Source: Rhizobium sp. LC145 (GTDB lineage: Bacteria; Pseudomonadota; Alphaproteobacteria; Rhizobiales; Rhizobiaceae). Taken from it: a stretch of DNA of 64,000 nt. The position numbers were made by a program, and so were the translations under genes. Below, piece after piece: positions 18,728-27,471 of this stretch. The DNA lies in the NCBI RefSeq assembly GCF_001005825.1, contig NZ_LBHV01000003.1, positions 62,001 through 126,000 on the forward strand, read 5' to 3'. How positions within the stretch are numbered: position 1 is the stretch's first letter; every line of letters starts with the position of its first letter. Under the pieces are notes generated by a model. That model had not been told where the DNA came from. It saw only the letters and a list, made by a program, of their open reading frames with translations, and made no database searches.

Positions 18728-20041
18728 ATGGGAACGCTGGAACTCGTTGAAATCGCGGGCATCGTTCTGTTTGCCCTGCTGGCGCTGCTGACGGGCGGTG
18801 TCTGGATAGGCATTGCGCTCCTGATCTGCGGCTGGATCGCCATGCTCTTCGTGCAGGGCATTCCGATCGGCGCGGTGCTTGCCACCAATTCCTGGAGCGG
18901 CAGCGCCTCCTGGTCGCTGGCAGCTCTTCCCCTGTTCATCTGGATGGGCGAAATCCTGTTTCGGACGCGGCTTTCGGAAGAGATGTTCCGCGGCCTGTCG
19001 CCCTGGCTCGGCTGGCTGCCGGGCCGGCTGATGCATGTGAACGTGCTGGGTTGCGGCCTGTTCGGCTCGATCTCCGGCTCCTCGGCGGCCACGACCGCGA
19101 TGATCGCCAAGATCGCCCTGCCGGAATTGAAGAAGCGCGGCTATGACGAGATGGTGAGCCTCGGCTCGCTCGCCGGTGCCGGCACGCTCGGCATCCTCAT
19201 TCCGCCGTCGATCACCATGGTCGTCTATGCCGTTGCGGCGAACGTCTCGATCATCCAGATATTCCTTGCGGGCTTCCTGCCGAGCTTGATCGTGATGGCG
19301 CTCTATTCCGGCTATATCGCCGTCTGGTCGCTCATGAACCCGGACAAGACGCCGCCCGCGCCGCCGAAGATGAGCTTCAGAGAGAAGCTGAAGGAGTCCG
19401 CAAACCTCATCCCGGTGGCCCTTCTCATTGCCTTGGTCTTCGCAACCCTGCTGCTCGGTTGGGCGACGGCAACCGAATGCGCCGCCTGGGGCGTGCTGGG
19501 ATCGCTGGCGATCGCCGCATGGTCCCGTTCGCTGACCTGGAAATCCTTCTGGGACAGCGTCATGGGCGCGACCCGGCTCACCTGCATGATCATGCTGATC
19601 CTGACGGGCGCGGGCTTCATGTCGATCGCCATGGGCTATACCGGCATTCCGAACGCTCTCGCCTCCTGGGTGGAGAGTTTCGATCTCAGCCCCTATGCAC
19701 TGATCGCCGTGCTGACGGTCATGTATATCCTGCTGGGTGCCGCCCTCGATGGCCTGTCGATGATCGTGCTGACGACGGTGGTGGTGCTGCCGATGATCCA
19801 GCAGGCGGGCTTCGATCTCATCTGGTTCGGCATCTTTCTGGTGCTGATCGTCGAGATGGCCGAGGTATCGCCGCCGGTCGGCTTTAACCTCTTCGTCCTG
19901 CAGACGATGAGCGGGCGTGATAGCCTGACGGTCGCGCGCGCCTCGCTGCCCTTCTTCTTCCTGCTTGTGGCGACGGTCGCCATCATCACGGTCTTCCCGG
20001 ATATCGTGATGGTTCTGCCGAAAATGGCCTTCCCGGGTTAA
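18728..20041 (+). CDS. TRAP transporter large permease (DctM family)
   Basis: A 437-residue protein with about 12 hydrophobic segments. Family motifs GLFGSISGSSAATTAMIAK, LGILIPPSITMVVYAV and EMAEVSPPVGFNLFV are visible. It forms the transport channel of the TRAP system together with the DctQ subunit encoded just upstream. The spacing of 3 bases to dctQ and 20 bases to dctP indicates one operon. Confidence 0.94.
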   Translation: MGTLELVEIAGIVLFALLALLTGGVWIGIALLICGWIAMLFVQGIPIGAVLATNSWSGSASWSLAALPLFIWMGEILFRTRLSEEMFRGLSPWLGWLPGRLMHVNVLGCGLFGSISGSSAATTAMIAKIALPELKKRGYDEMVSLGSLAGAGTLGILIPPSITMVVYAVAANVSIIQIFLAGFLPSLIVMALYSGYIAVWSLMNPDKTPPAPPKMSFREKLKESANLIPVALLIALVFATLLLGWATATECAAWGVLGSLAIAAWSRSLTWKSFWDSVMGATRLTCMIMLILTGAGFMSIAMGYTGIPNALASWVESFDLSPYALIAVLTVMYILLGAALDGLSMIVLTTVVVLPMIQQAGFDLIWFGIFLVLIVEMAEVSPPVGFNLFVLQTMSGRDSLTVARASLPFFFLLVATVAIITVFPDIVMVLPKMAFPG

Positions 20042-20061
20042 CTTGCAAAAAGGGGAATGAG

Positions 20062-21051
20062 ATGAAACCGATGATTTCCAGCCTCGTTCGAACGGGGCTT
20101 GTCACCGCGGCGATCTTCGCCGCCGCAGGCTCCGCACTGGCGCAGACCACCTGGGTCCTGCCCTCGGCCTATCCGCCGGCGAACTACCATGTCCAGAACC
20201 TCAGCCAGTTCGCCTCGGACGTGGATGCGGCCACCAACGGCGCATTGAAGATCGCCGTCCATCCGAATGCCTCGCTCTTCAAGGCGCCCGATATCAAGCG
20301 CGCGGTGCAGACCGGCCAGGCTCAGGCCGGCGAAGTGCTGATCTCGCTGCACGAGAACGAGAACCCGGTTTTCGGCATCGATGTCGTGCCGTTCCTCGCC
20401 ACCAGCTTCGAGCAGTCGAAGAAGCTTTGGGAGGCCTCCAAGCCGGCGATTGAAAAGGCGCTCGACGAGCAGGGCCTGAAGCTCCTTTATGCGACCCCTT
20501 GGCCGCCGCAGGGCATCTTCACCAAGAAGGAGCTGAACTCGGTCGACGATCTCGCCGGTCTCAAGTGGCGTGCCTATAATGTCGGCACCGCACGCATCGC
20601 CGAACTCGTCAACGCCCAGCCCGTGACAATCCAGGCAGCCGAGTTGCCTCAGGCGCTGGCAACGGGTGTCGTGGACGGCCTGATGACGTCGAGCGCGACC
20701 GGAGTCGACTCGAAAATCTGGGAGTCGCTGACCCATTACTACGACACTCAGGCCTGGATTCCGAAGAATGTCGTCTTCGTGAACAAGGAAGCTTTCGAGG
20801 CGCTTGATCCGGCCGTCCAGAAGGCCGTCATCGACGCTGCCGCCGCAGCGGAAACGCGCGGCTTCGGTCTCGGGGTCGAAAAGACAGCCGCCTATATGGA
20901 TTCGTTGAAGCAGAACGGCATGCAGGTGGTCGCGCCGAGCGAGGAGCTGAAGACCGGCCTTGCCGAAGTCGGCGCCAAGCTCACCGAGGATTGGGCCGCC
21001 AAGGCCGGCGACGGGGGCAAGGCCATTCTGGACGCTTACAGCAAGATGTGA
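20062..21051 (+). CDS. TRAP transporter substrate-binding protein (DctP family)
   Basis: A 329-residue periplasmic receptor. The signal peptide ends near AAGSALAQ (residues 1-28). The mature protein has the DctP core including LAGLKWRAYN, in which the Arg at the usual carboxylate-binding position is kept, so the ligand probably carries a carboxyl group. An AAAGGGGAATGAG ribosome-binding site precedes the ATG. It follows dctM by 20 bases. The exact ligand cannot be read from the sequence. Linkage to the hydantoinase suggests 5-oxoproline or a related compound. Confidence 0.92.
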   Translation: MKPMISSLVRTGLVTAAIFAAAGSALAQTTWVLPSAYPPANYHVQNLSQFASDVDAATNGALKIAVHPNASLFKAPDIKRAVQTGQAQAGEVLISLHENENPVFGIDVVPFLATSFEQSKKLWEASKPAIEKALDEQGLKLLYATPWPPQGIFTKKELNSVDDLAGLKWRAYNVGTARIAELVNAQPVTIQAAELPQALATGVVDGLMTSSATGVDSKIWESLTHYYDTQAWIPKNVVFVNKEAFEALDPAVQKAVIDAAAAAETRGFGLGVEKTAAYMDSLKQNGMQVVAPSEELKTGLAEVGAKLTEDWAAKAGDGGKAILDAYSKM

Positions 21052-21057
21052 TTTTGA

Positions 21058-21094
21058 GGCGCCGCGGCCGAAAGCCCGCGGCGCCCTCGTTTTT
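21058..21094 (+). terminator. Terminator/attenuator between dctP and the MarR-like gene
   Basis: A 10-bp perfect stem GGCGCCGCGG/CCGCGGCGCC with an 8-base loop is followed by CTCGTTTTT. It lies between the dctP stop codon and the ribosome-binding site of the regulator gene, only 14 bases before the ATG, so readthrough would set regulator level. Confidence 0.8.
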
Positions 21095-21108
21095 CCGGGA
21101 GGAGAGTC

Positions 21109-21627
21109 ATGTCACCAAAGGATCAGTTCGGGCCGATCGTGTCCTCGGGACATCTGGCGAGCGGCGCATTGCCGGCTCTTTCCGAGATCGAGTTCGGGCT
21201 TATCATGTTGAACCATGCCTTCAGCCGCTGGATGGTGCGGTGCATGGCCGCCTCCGGCGTGCCGGACCTCTCTCCGGTGGATATCCTCGTGCTCCACAAT
21301 ATCAACAGCCGCAACAAACCCAAGACGCTCGCCGATATTTGCCTCGTGCTGAATATCGAGGACACCCATGTCGTGACCTACGCCCTGAAAAAGCTCGAGC
21401 GCCTGAAGCTCATCAAGTCCGGCCGGCGCGGCAAGGAAAAGCTGGTCAGTGTCACGGAGGCGGGCGCCGACGCTTGCGCCCGATACAAATCATTGCGTGA
21501 GGCATTGCTCGTCCGCTCGGTGCTCGCGACCGAGGTCTCCGCCGAGAGCCTTTCGGAAGTCGCCGCCCGGCTCAGGGCGCTCTCCGGCCATTACGACCAG
21601 GCCGCCCGCGCCGCCGCTTCGCTTTGA
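21109..21627 (+). CDS. Winged-helix MarR-type transcriptional regulator
   Basis: A 172-residue cytoplasmic protein with an N-terminal helix, then the winged helix TLADICLVLNIEDTHVVTYALKKLERLKLI and a wing SGRRGKEKLVSVTEAG. It belongs to the predicted MarR-like group often found beside transporter and amidohydrolase genes. The start codon follows CGGGAGGAGAG. Its neighbours are the TRAP genes upstream on the same strand and, converging 6 bases away, the hydrolase gene at 21634. The target could be either the TRAP/hydantoinase promoter or the anthranilate island. The former is favoured by strand. Confidence 0.8.
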   Translation: MSPKDQFGPIVSSGHLASGALPALSEIEFGLIMLNHAFSRWMVRCMAASGVPDLSPVDILVLHNINSRNKPKTLADICLVLNIEDTHVVTYALKKLERLKLIKSGRRGKEKLVSVTEAGADACARYKSLREALLVRSVLATEVSAESLSEVAARLRALSGHYDQAARAAASL

Positions 21628-21633
21628 GGCACT

Positions 21634-22458
21634 TCAGGATAGCAGGGCGCCCACCATCGGGTGGCGCGGGTCGGCCAGGCCGTCGACGATGGTGAAGTGA
21701 TGCTTATCGGGCTCCTCGACGTAATCCGTCTCGGCACCCAGTCCTTTCCAGATGTTGGCAAGAAGCGCGCTTTGTCGGATGAACTCCGAGCGCTCGGCGC
21801 CGCCGACCCAGCAGGTGAGCCGGACGCCGGACAGCGGCTCGAGAAGCGCCGGGCTTTCCCGCCAGGCTTCCTGCCGGTCGATCCTCAGGCTCTTGTTCAT
21901 GCCGGTGTGTATCAGGGGCCTCAGATCATGCAGGCCCGATAGCGAAACCGTCTTGACGATGCGTTCCAGTACCGGCTCGGCGAGCGGCGAGGTCGTCGAT
22001 ATCATCCGCGTCACCAGCTGTCCGCCCGCCGAATGGCCGATGAGGCGGATCGGCCCGCCCACGATGGCCGAAGCCTCGGAAATCGCGGCGCCGATTTCGG
22101 CGGTGATGCCGGAAATGCGGATATCCGGACAGAGCGCATAGGAAGGCATCGCGACCGCATAACCATGTTCCACCGGCCCGCGCGCCAGATGAGATAGATA
22201 GCCCCGGTCGAGCCTCAGCCAGAAACCGCCATGCACGAAGACGACGAGGCCGACGGGATCGCCGACTGGAAGGAAGAGGTCGAGGCGGTTGCGCTCTCCT
22301 GGGCCGTAGGCGATGTCGAGCCTGGCCCGCCCGGTATCCATCAGCACGTCGCGATAATGCCGCGCGGGCTCGACCCAGAGCCCCGGCCAGCGCTCCCCAC
22401 CGGGGATGTTCGGACCGTTGGCATAGGCATCGTTCCAGTCGGTTATGCGGTGGCGCAT
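21634..22458 (-). CDS. Alpha/beta hydrolase, arylformamidase (KynB)-like
   Basis: A 274-residue alpha/beta hydrolase with the oxyanion motif VHGGFW, the nucleophile elbow GHSAGG and a C-terminal His in KHHFTIVD. HGGFW near the N-terminus and the overall length fit the family of kynurenine formamidases and related carboxylesterases. Hydrolysis of N-formylkynurenine or N-formylanthranilate would feed anthranilate into the neighbouring ligase, which is inference from context. The start at 22458 has GAGGAG upstream. The longer open frame runs through the divergent promoter and is rejected. Confidence 0.8.
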   Translation of the reverse strand: MRHRITDWNDAYANGPNIPGGERWPGLWVEPARHYRDVLMDTGRARLDIAYGPGERNRLDLFLPVGDPVGLVVFVHGGFWLRLDRGYLSHLARGPVEHGYAVAMPSYALCPDIRISGITAEIGAAISEASAIVGGPIRLIGHSAGGQLVTRMISTTSPLAEPVLERIVKTVSLSGLHDLRPLIHTGMNKSLRIDRQEAWRESPALLEPLSGVRLTCWVGGAERSEFIRQSALLANIWKGLGAETDYVEEPDKHHFTIVDGLADPRHPMVGALLS

Positions 22459-22696
22459 GCTTGATGCTCCTCGTCTTCTTCCGCAGGCATACTGGCACCG
22501 CAGCACGCTCGACGGAAGGCGCGAAGTGCTGAAAACCGCCGCTTCGAAAATTATTACAAACTTAAAATTTCTCTCTTGCCAGACGCTGAAGGCGGTGCAA
22601 TTCTCATCAAAAAGGCGAAAAGCCGCGCGCGATCGGACCCGAGGAGGCAAAGCCTCCCGCCAGCCGACCGCACCAGAACGAGTGGGAACATGGACG
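22459..22696. promoter_or_regulatory. Divergent promoter region, hydrolase / 2-aminobenzoate-CoA ligase
   Basis: A 238-base region with a distinctly AT-rich core (22541-22572) in an otherwise GC-rich sequence. It contains AAACTTAAAAT (22558-22568), the same 11-mer found in the promoter of the monooxygenase operon at 36439-36449, in the same direction relative to transcription. The TAAAAT part could be a -10 box for the ligase gene, but no good -35 box is seen, so an activator may be needed. Confidence 0.5.
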
Positions 22697-24322
22697 ATGC
22701 TGGGACCGACAGGCCATCTGGATTCATTTGCGCGCGACAATCTTCCGCCGGCGGATCAGTGGCCTGAACTCAAGCTCGATGGCTTCGACTATCCCGAATG
22801 GCTGAATGCCGCAGTCGAGCTCACCGATCGAATGGTCGAGCGAGGTTTCGGGGACCATACGGCGCTGATCGGCAATGGTCGCCGCCGCACCTACAAGGAG
22901 CTTTCCGACTGGACGAGCCGCATCGCGCGGGCGCTTGTCGAGGATTACGGCCTGAAGCCCGGAAACCGCGTGCTCATCCGTTCGGCCAATAATCCCGCCA
23001 TGGTCGCCTGCTGGCTCGCCGCGACCAAGGCCGGCGCGGTGGTGGTCAACACGATGCCCATGCTGCGCGCCGGGGAATTGACCAAGATCATCGACAAGGC
23101 CGAAGTCTCCATGGCGCTTTGCGATACGCGGCTGATGGACGAACTGGTGGCGACCGCCAAGGAAAGCGCCTTCCTGAAGCAAGTCATCGGCTTTGACGGA
23201 ACCGCCAATCATGACGCTGAGCTCGACCGTGCCGCGCTGAACAAGCCGGTCCGCTTCGATGCGGTGAACACCGGCCGGGACGACGTGGCGCTGCTCGGCT
23301 TCACCTCCGGCTCCACGGGAGTGCCGAAGGCCACCATGCATTTCCATCGCGATATTCTAATCATCGCGGATGCCTATGCCAAGGAAGTGCTGAACGTCAC
23401 GCCGGACGATGTCTTCGTTGGCTCGCCACCGCTTGCCTTCACCTTCGGGCTCGGAGGGCTGGCGATCTTTCCCTTGCGCTTTGGCGCGGCCGCCACCCTC
23501 CTGGAGCAGGCGACGCCCCCGAAGATGATCGAGATCATCGAGACCTACAAGGCGACGATCAGCTTCACCGCACCGACCGCCTATCGCGCCATGCTCGCCG
23601 CACTCGACCAGGGCGCCGATCTCTCTTCGCTCCGGATCGCCGTCTCCGCCGGAGAGACCTTGCCGGCACCTGTCTTCGAGGAATGGACGCGCAAGACCGG
23701 CAAGCCGATCCTCGATGGCATCGGTTCCACTGAGATGCTGCACATCTTCATCTCCAACCATCTCGGCGACGCGAAACCCGCCTGCACCGGCAGACCGATC
23801 AAGGGCTTTGAGGCGAAGATAGTCGATGACGACATGAATGAGGTACCGGTCGGCACTATAGGGCGGCTTGCCGTCAGAGGACCGATCGGCTGCCGCTATC
23901 TCGCCGACGAGCGGCAGAAGGATTATGTCTGCGACGGCTGGAACCTGACCGGCGATTCCTTCGCCCAGGACGAGGACGGCTATTTCCATTTCGCTGCCCG
24001 CTCCGACGACATGATCGTTTCGGCCGGTTACAATATCGCCGGTCCGGAGGTGGAGGCAGCACTTCTCAAGCACGAGGCCGTACTGGAATGTGCGGTGATC
24101 GGGGCGCCGGACGCCGAAAGGGGCACGATCGTTCAGGCGCATGTGGTATTGGCCGATCCCTCCGCTGCCTGCGACGCGCTGGCGAAACTTCTGCAGGAAC
24201 ACGTGAAGAGCGTGATCGCACCCTATAAATATCCGCGTTCGATCGTCTTCACCGATACATTGCCCAAGACGGAGTCGGGAAAGATCCAGCGGTTTCGGCT
24301 GAAACAGGCCGCGAGAGCCTGA
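22697..24322 (+). CDS. abmG: 2-aminobenzoate-CoA ligase
   Basis: A 541-residue acyl-CoA synthetase that activates anthranilate with ATP and CoA to 2-aminobenzoyl-CoA. The AMP-binding P-loop FTSGSTGVPK is at about 202-211. LDGIGSTEM, YNIAGPEVE and the C-terminal LPKTESGKIQRFRL with the catalytic lysine follow in order. The benzoate-type start (FARDNLPPADQWPEL) is typical of 2-aminobenzoate and benzoate ligases. The start at 22697 restores the family length, and upstream codons in this frame cross the promoter. It is followed by a five-gene Liv-type importer and faces the monooxygenase/reductase operon. Confidence 0.88.
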   Translation: MLGPTGHLDSFARDNLPPADQWPELKLDGFDYPEWLNAAVELTDRMVERGFGDHTALIGNGRRRTYKELSDWTSRIARALVEDYGLKPGNRVLIRSANNPAMVACWLAATKAGAVVVNTMPMLRAGELTKIIDKAEVSMALCDTRLMDELVATAKESAFLKQVIGFDGTANHDAELDRAALNKPVRFDAVNTGRDDVALLGFTSGSTGVPKATMHFHRDILIIADAYAKEVLNVTPDDVFVGSPPLAFTFGLGGLAIFPLRFGAAATLLEQATPPKMIEIIETYKATISFTAPTAYRAMLAALDQGADLSSLRIAVSAGETLPAPVFEEWTRKTGKPILDGIGSTEMLHIFISNHLGDAKPACTGRPIKGFEAKIVDDDMNEVPVGTIGRLAVRGPIGCRYLADERQKDYVCDGWNLTGDSFAQDEDGYFHFAARSDDMIVSAGYNIAGPEVEAALLKHEAVLECAVIGAPDAERGTIVQAHVVLADPSAACDALAKLLQEHVKSVIAPYKYPRSIVFTDTLPKTESGKIQRFRLKQAARA

Positions 24323-24419
24323 AAGCCTGAGAATAAAAACATCTTCGCCGTATCGAGATGGTGGAAGTTTCGCAGCGAGTGTGAATTATGGGAACAATAA
24401 AACAACTGGGAGCCATAAA

Positions 24420-25556
24420 ATGAATAAAAGTCTTGCTGCGGCCACGCTGGCCTTGAGCCTTGGGGTCTCCGGCCTTGCCATGGCCGAACCGCTGAAGATC
24501 GGCATGATCACCACGCTTTCAGGTGGCGGCGCCGGGCTCGGCATCGATACCCGTGACGGTTTCATGCTGGCGATCAAGAATTCCGGAAACAAGGAGATCG
24601 AGGTCGTCACCGAGGACGATGCGCAGAAGCCGGAACTGGCCGTGCAGATCGCCGATAAGATGATCCAGAGCGACGAGGTGGACATCTTGACCGGCATCGT
24701 TTGGTCAAATCTTCTGATGGCCGTGGCTCCGAGCGCGGTGGCCCAGGGCAAGCTCTACGTCTCCACCAATGCCGCACCGGCCGCACTTGCCGGCGAGAAG
24801 TGCAACCCGCTTTATTTCAACGCCGCCTACCAGAACGACAATCTTCACGAGGCCATGGGCGAATACGCCAACAAGGGCTACAAGAAGATGTTCATCATGG
24901 CGCCGAACTATCCTGCGGGTAAGGATTCGCTCACCGGCTTCAAGCGTTACTATAAGGGCGAGGTCGCGGCGGAAGTCTATACGCAGGTCGGTCAGACGGA
25001 CTATGCTGCAGAAATTGCCCAGATGCGCGCTTCCGGCGCCGACGGCATCTTCATCTTTCTGCCCGGCGGCATGGGCATCGCCTTCATGAAGCAGTTCGCC
25101 CAATCGGGCGTCGATATTCCGGTCATGGGCCCGGGCTTCTCCTTCAGCCAGGACGTGCTGCCGGCGATCGGCGATGCGGCGCTGGGCGTCAAGGCATCCG
25201 GCCAGTGGGCTCCGGACTTCGACAATCCGGCGAGCAAGAAGTTCCTGACGGATTTCCAGAAGGAATATAACCGCCTGCCGTCGATCTATGCCGTCCAGGC
25301 CTATGACGCCGCCCAACTCATCCTGTCGGCGGCTGGCAAGGCGGACGTCAAGGATACCGATGCGTTTCGCGCCGAACTTCTGAAGGCCGACATCCAGTCG
25401 CCGCGCGGAAACTTCAAGTTCAACACCAACCAGCATCCGATCCAGGATATCTATGTCACGGAAGTGGTGAAGGATGGCGATGTGCTCACCAACAAGACGG
25501 TGGAGAAGATCTTCACCGATCATGGCGATGCCTATGCCAAAGACTGCAAGATGTAA
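24420..25556 (+). CDS. Liv-type ABC transporter substrate-binding protein
   Basis: A 378-residue periplasmic receptor of the type I (leucine/amide/aromatic) family. The signal peptide MNKSLAAATLALSLGVSGLAMA is cleaved before EPLKIGMITTLSG. The mature region resembles receptors linked to benzoate-type aromatic acids more than LivK. The start at 24420 is supported by GGGAG eight bases upstream. It begins 98 bases after the ligase gene, and the next transporter gene follows within 10 bases. Anthranilate or a tryptophan-catabolite ligand is the natural guess from context. Confidence 0.9.
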   Translation: MNKSLAAATLALSLGVSGLAMAEPLKIGMITTLSGGGAGLGIDTRDGFMLAIKNSGNKEIEVVTEDDAQKPELAVQIADKMIQSDEVDILTGIVWSNLLMAVAPSAVAQGKLYVSTNAAPAALAGEKCNPLYFNAAYQNDNLHEAMGEYANKGYKKMFIMAPNYPAGKDSLTGFKRYYKGEVAAEVYTQVGQTDYAAEIAQMRASGADGIFIFLPGGMGIAFMKQFAQSGVDIPVMGPGFSFSQDVLPAIGDAALGVKASGQWAPDFDNPASKKFLTDFQKEYNRLPSIYAVQAYDAAQLILSAAGKADVKDTDAFRAELLKADIQSPRGNFKFNTNQHPIQDIYVTEVVKDGDVLTNKTVEKIFTDHGDAYAKDCKM

Positions 25557-25565
25557 GGGTTGGTT

Positions 25566-26489
25566 GTGACCCTTGCACTTGCTCTCGAGCAGTTGCTGAA
25601 CGGCCTTCAGCTCGGCGTCATGTTGTTTCTCATGGCGGCCGGGCTGACGCTGATCTTCGGCGTCATGGGCCTGATCAATCTTGCACACGGCTCGCTCTAC
25701 ATGGTCGGCGCTTTCGCCTGCGCCGCGGTGGCGGCCGCGACCGGCTCCTTCTGGATCGGTCTCGTCGCGAGCCTGATTGCCGCTGCCGCTGCCGGCGCGC
25801 TCGTCGAACTTCTCGTCATCCGCAGGCTCTACGACCGCGACCACCTGGATCAGGTGCTTGCCACCTTCGCCTTGATCCTGATTTTTTCCGAAGGGACACG
25901 CTGGCTCTTCGGCTCCTTCCCGCTCTATCTCGATATTCCGCCCATTCTAGGCGGCGCCGTCATGTTGCCGGGTGGGTTGCAGTATCCGGTCTATCGCCTG
26001 GCGATCATCGCTGCCGGGGCGCTGGTCGCCTTCGGGCTCTACGTGCTGATCTCGAGGACGCGTCTCGGGATGCGTATCCGCGCCGGCGAAAGCGATCGGG
26101 AGATGATCGGCGCGCTCGGCGTCGACATCCGCACTCTTTACACGGTGGTCTTCGCGCTCGGGGCGGCGCTTGCGGGCCTTGCCGGCGCCATGGTCGGCGC
26201 GCTGCAATCCGTGCAGGTGGGCATGGGCGAGCCTGTGCTCATCCTCGCCTTCGTGGTGATCGTCATCGGCGGCATCGGGTCGATCAAGGGAGCGCTTTTC
26301 GGCGCGCTGCTGGTCGGCGTCACCGATACGATGGGCCGATTCCTGCTGCCGCAACTGCTGGCGCTTTTCGTGCCGCCGGCGCAGGCGGGCATGATCGGCG
26401 GCGCGGCAGCTTCCATGCTCATCTATATCGTGATGGCCTTGATCCTGGCGGTGAAGCCGCGCGGCCTCTTCCCGGCGGCGCATGCGTGA
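25566..26489 (+). CDS. Branched-chain-type ABC transporter permease (LivH-like)
   Basis: A 307-residue inner-membrane permease with about eight hydrophobic segments and the family motif LTLIFGVMGLINLAHGSLYM near the N-terminus. A GTG at 25566 is chosen as start because AAGGG lies 6 bases upstream. A TTG at 25560 has no room for a ribosome-binding site. It pairs with the LivM-like gene that begins within or just after its last codons. Together they form the membrane channel of the importer encoded with the ligase. Confidence 0.9.
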   Translation: MTLALALEQLLNGLQLGVMLFLMAAGLTLIFGVMGLINLAHGSLYMVGAFACAAVAAATGSFWIGLVASLIAAAAAGALVELLVIRRLYDRDHLDQVLATFALILIFSEGTRWLFGSFPLYLDIPPILGGAVMLPGGLQYPVYRLAIIAAGALVAFGLYVLISRTRLGMRIRAGESDREMIGALGVDIRTLYTVVFALGAALAGLAGAMVGALQSVQVGMGEPVLILAFVVIVIGGIGSIKGALFGALLVGVTDTMGRFLLPQLLALFVPPAQAGMIGGAAASMLIYIVMALILAVKPRGLFPAAHA

Positions 26490-26493
26490 GGCC

Positions 26494-27471
26494 ATGATGA
26501 TATCACGCGAAAACCTCATCAACTTGATTCTGGCTGCGCTTCTGCTGGCGGTGCCACTCGCCGCCTATGCTTCTGGTGAGCAGTTCTACATCACGCTCGC
26601 TACTCGCATCGCCATCCTGGCGCTCGCCGCGACTGGCCTCAATCTGGCGCTGGGTTTGGGCGGTCTCGTATCCTTCGGCCACGCGGCTTTCTTCGGCATC
26701 GGCGGCTATGCGGCGGGCATTCTGGCGACCCATGGCTTTTCGGGCGATCCATTGCTCCTCGGCTTGTCCGGTACCAATCAGATGCCGGTGATCTGGCTTG
26801 TGGCGGTTCTCGCTGCGAGCTTTGTCGGGTTGGTGATCGGCGCGATCAGCCTTCGCACATCCGGCGTCTATTTCATCATGATCACGCTCGCCTTCGCCCA
26901 GATGGTCTATTATTTCGCGATCTCCTGGCCGGCCTATGGCGGGGAGGACGGGCTGTCCATCCTCGTCCGCAACCAGTTTGCGGGCATCAACACCATGCGG
27001 CCGCTGAACTTCTTCCTGATCTGCTACGTGACCCTCCTGGTCGCGCTCGGCCTCTTTTCGCTGATCCGGGGCTCGCGCTTCGGTTCGGCTCTCCAGGCTG
27101 CGCGGCAGAACGAGGTGCGGGTGGCGACCGTCGGCATCGCCCCCTTCCGCATCCGGCTGACGGCTTTCGCGATCTCGGCGGGGATCACCGGGCTTGCCGG
27201 CGCGCTATTTGCCGATCTCAACCGCTTCGTCAGCCCCTCCATGCTGTCCTGGCACATGTCGGGCGAGTTGATCGTTCTGATCATCCTCGGCGGCGTCGGC
27301 CGCTTGTTCGGTCCGGTCGCCGGCGCCATGCTCTATGTCATCTTCGAGTATGCGCTGGGCGGCGTCACCGAGCGCTGGCAGTTCTTCCTTGGGCTGATCC
27401 TGCTCGGCGTCGTGCTGTTTGCCCGCGGCGGCTTGCTGGGGTTGCTGGCCGGGAGGGCCAAGCATGGTTGA
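26494..27471 (+). CDS. Branched-chain-type ABC transporter permease (LivM-like)
   Basis: A 325-residue permease with about nine hydrophobic segments. The family signature LNLALGLGGLVSFGHAAFFGIGGY (starting around residue 49) and GPVAGAMLYVIFEY are present. The ATG at 26494 has GTGAGG upstream. An ATG at 26482 overlapping livH is an alternative that adds four residues. It overlaps the ATPase gene by 8 bases, so translational coupling is likely. Confidence 0.9.
   Translation: MMISRENLINLILAALLLAVPLAAYASGEQFYITLATRIAILALAATGLNLALGLGGLVSFGHAAFFGIGGYAAGILATHGFSGDPLLLGLSGTNQMPVIWLVAVLAASFVGLVIGAISLRTSGVYFIMITLAFAQMVYYFAISWPAYGGEDGLSILVRNQFAGINTMRPLNFFLICYVTLLVALGLFSLIRGSRFGSALQAARQNEVRVATVGIAPFRIRLTAFAISAGITGLAGALFADLNRFVSPSMLSWHMSGELIVLIILGGVGRLFGPVAGAMLYVIFEYALGGVTERWQFFLGLILLGVVLFARGGLLGLLAGRAKHG

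Noticed and set aside
22445-22696. N-terminal extension of the 2-aminobenzoate-CoA ligase
   Set aside because: It would overlap the divergent hydrolase start and the AT-rich promoter. The family begins close to the ATG at 22697.
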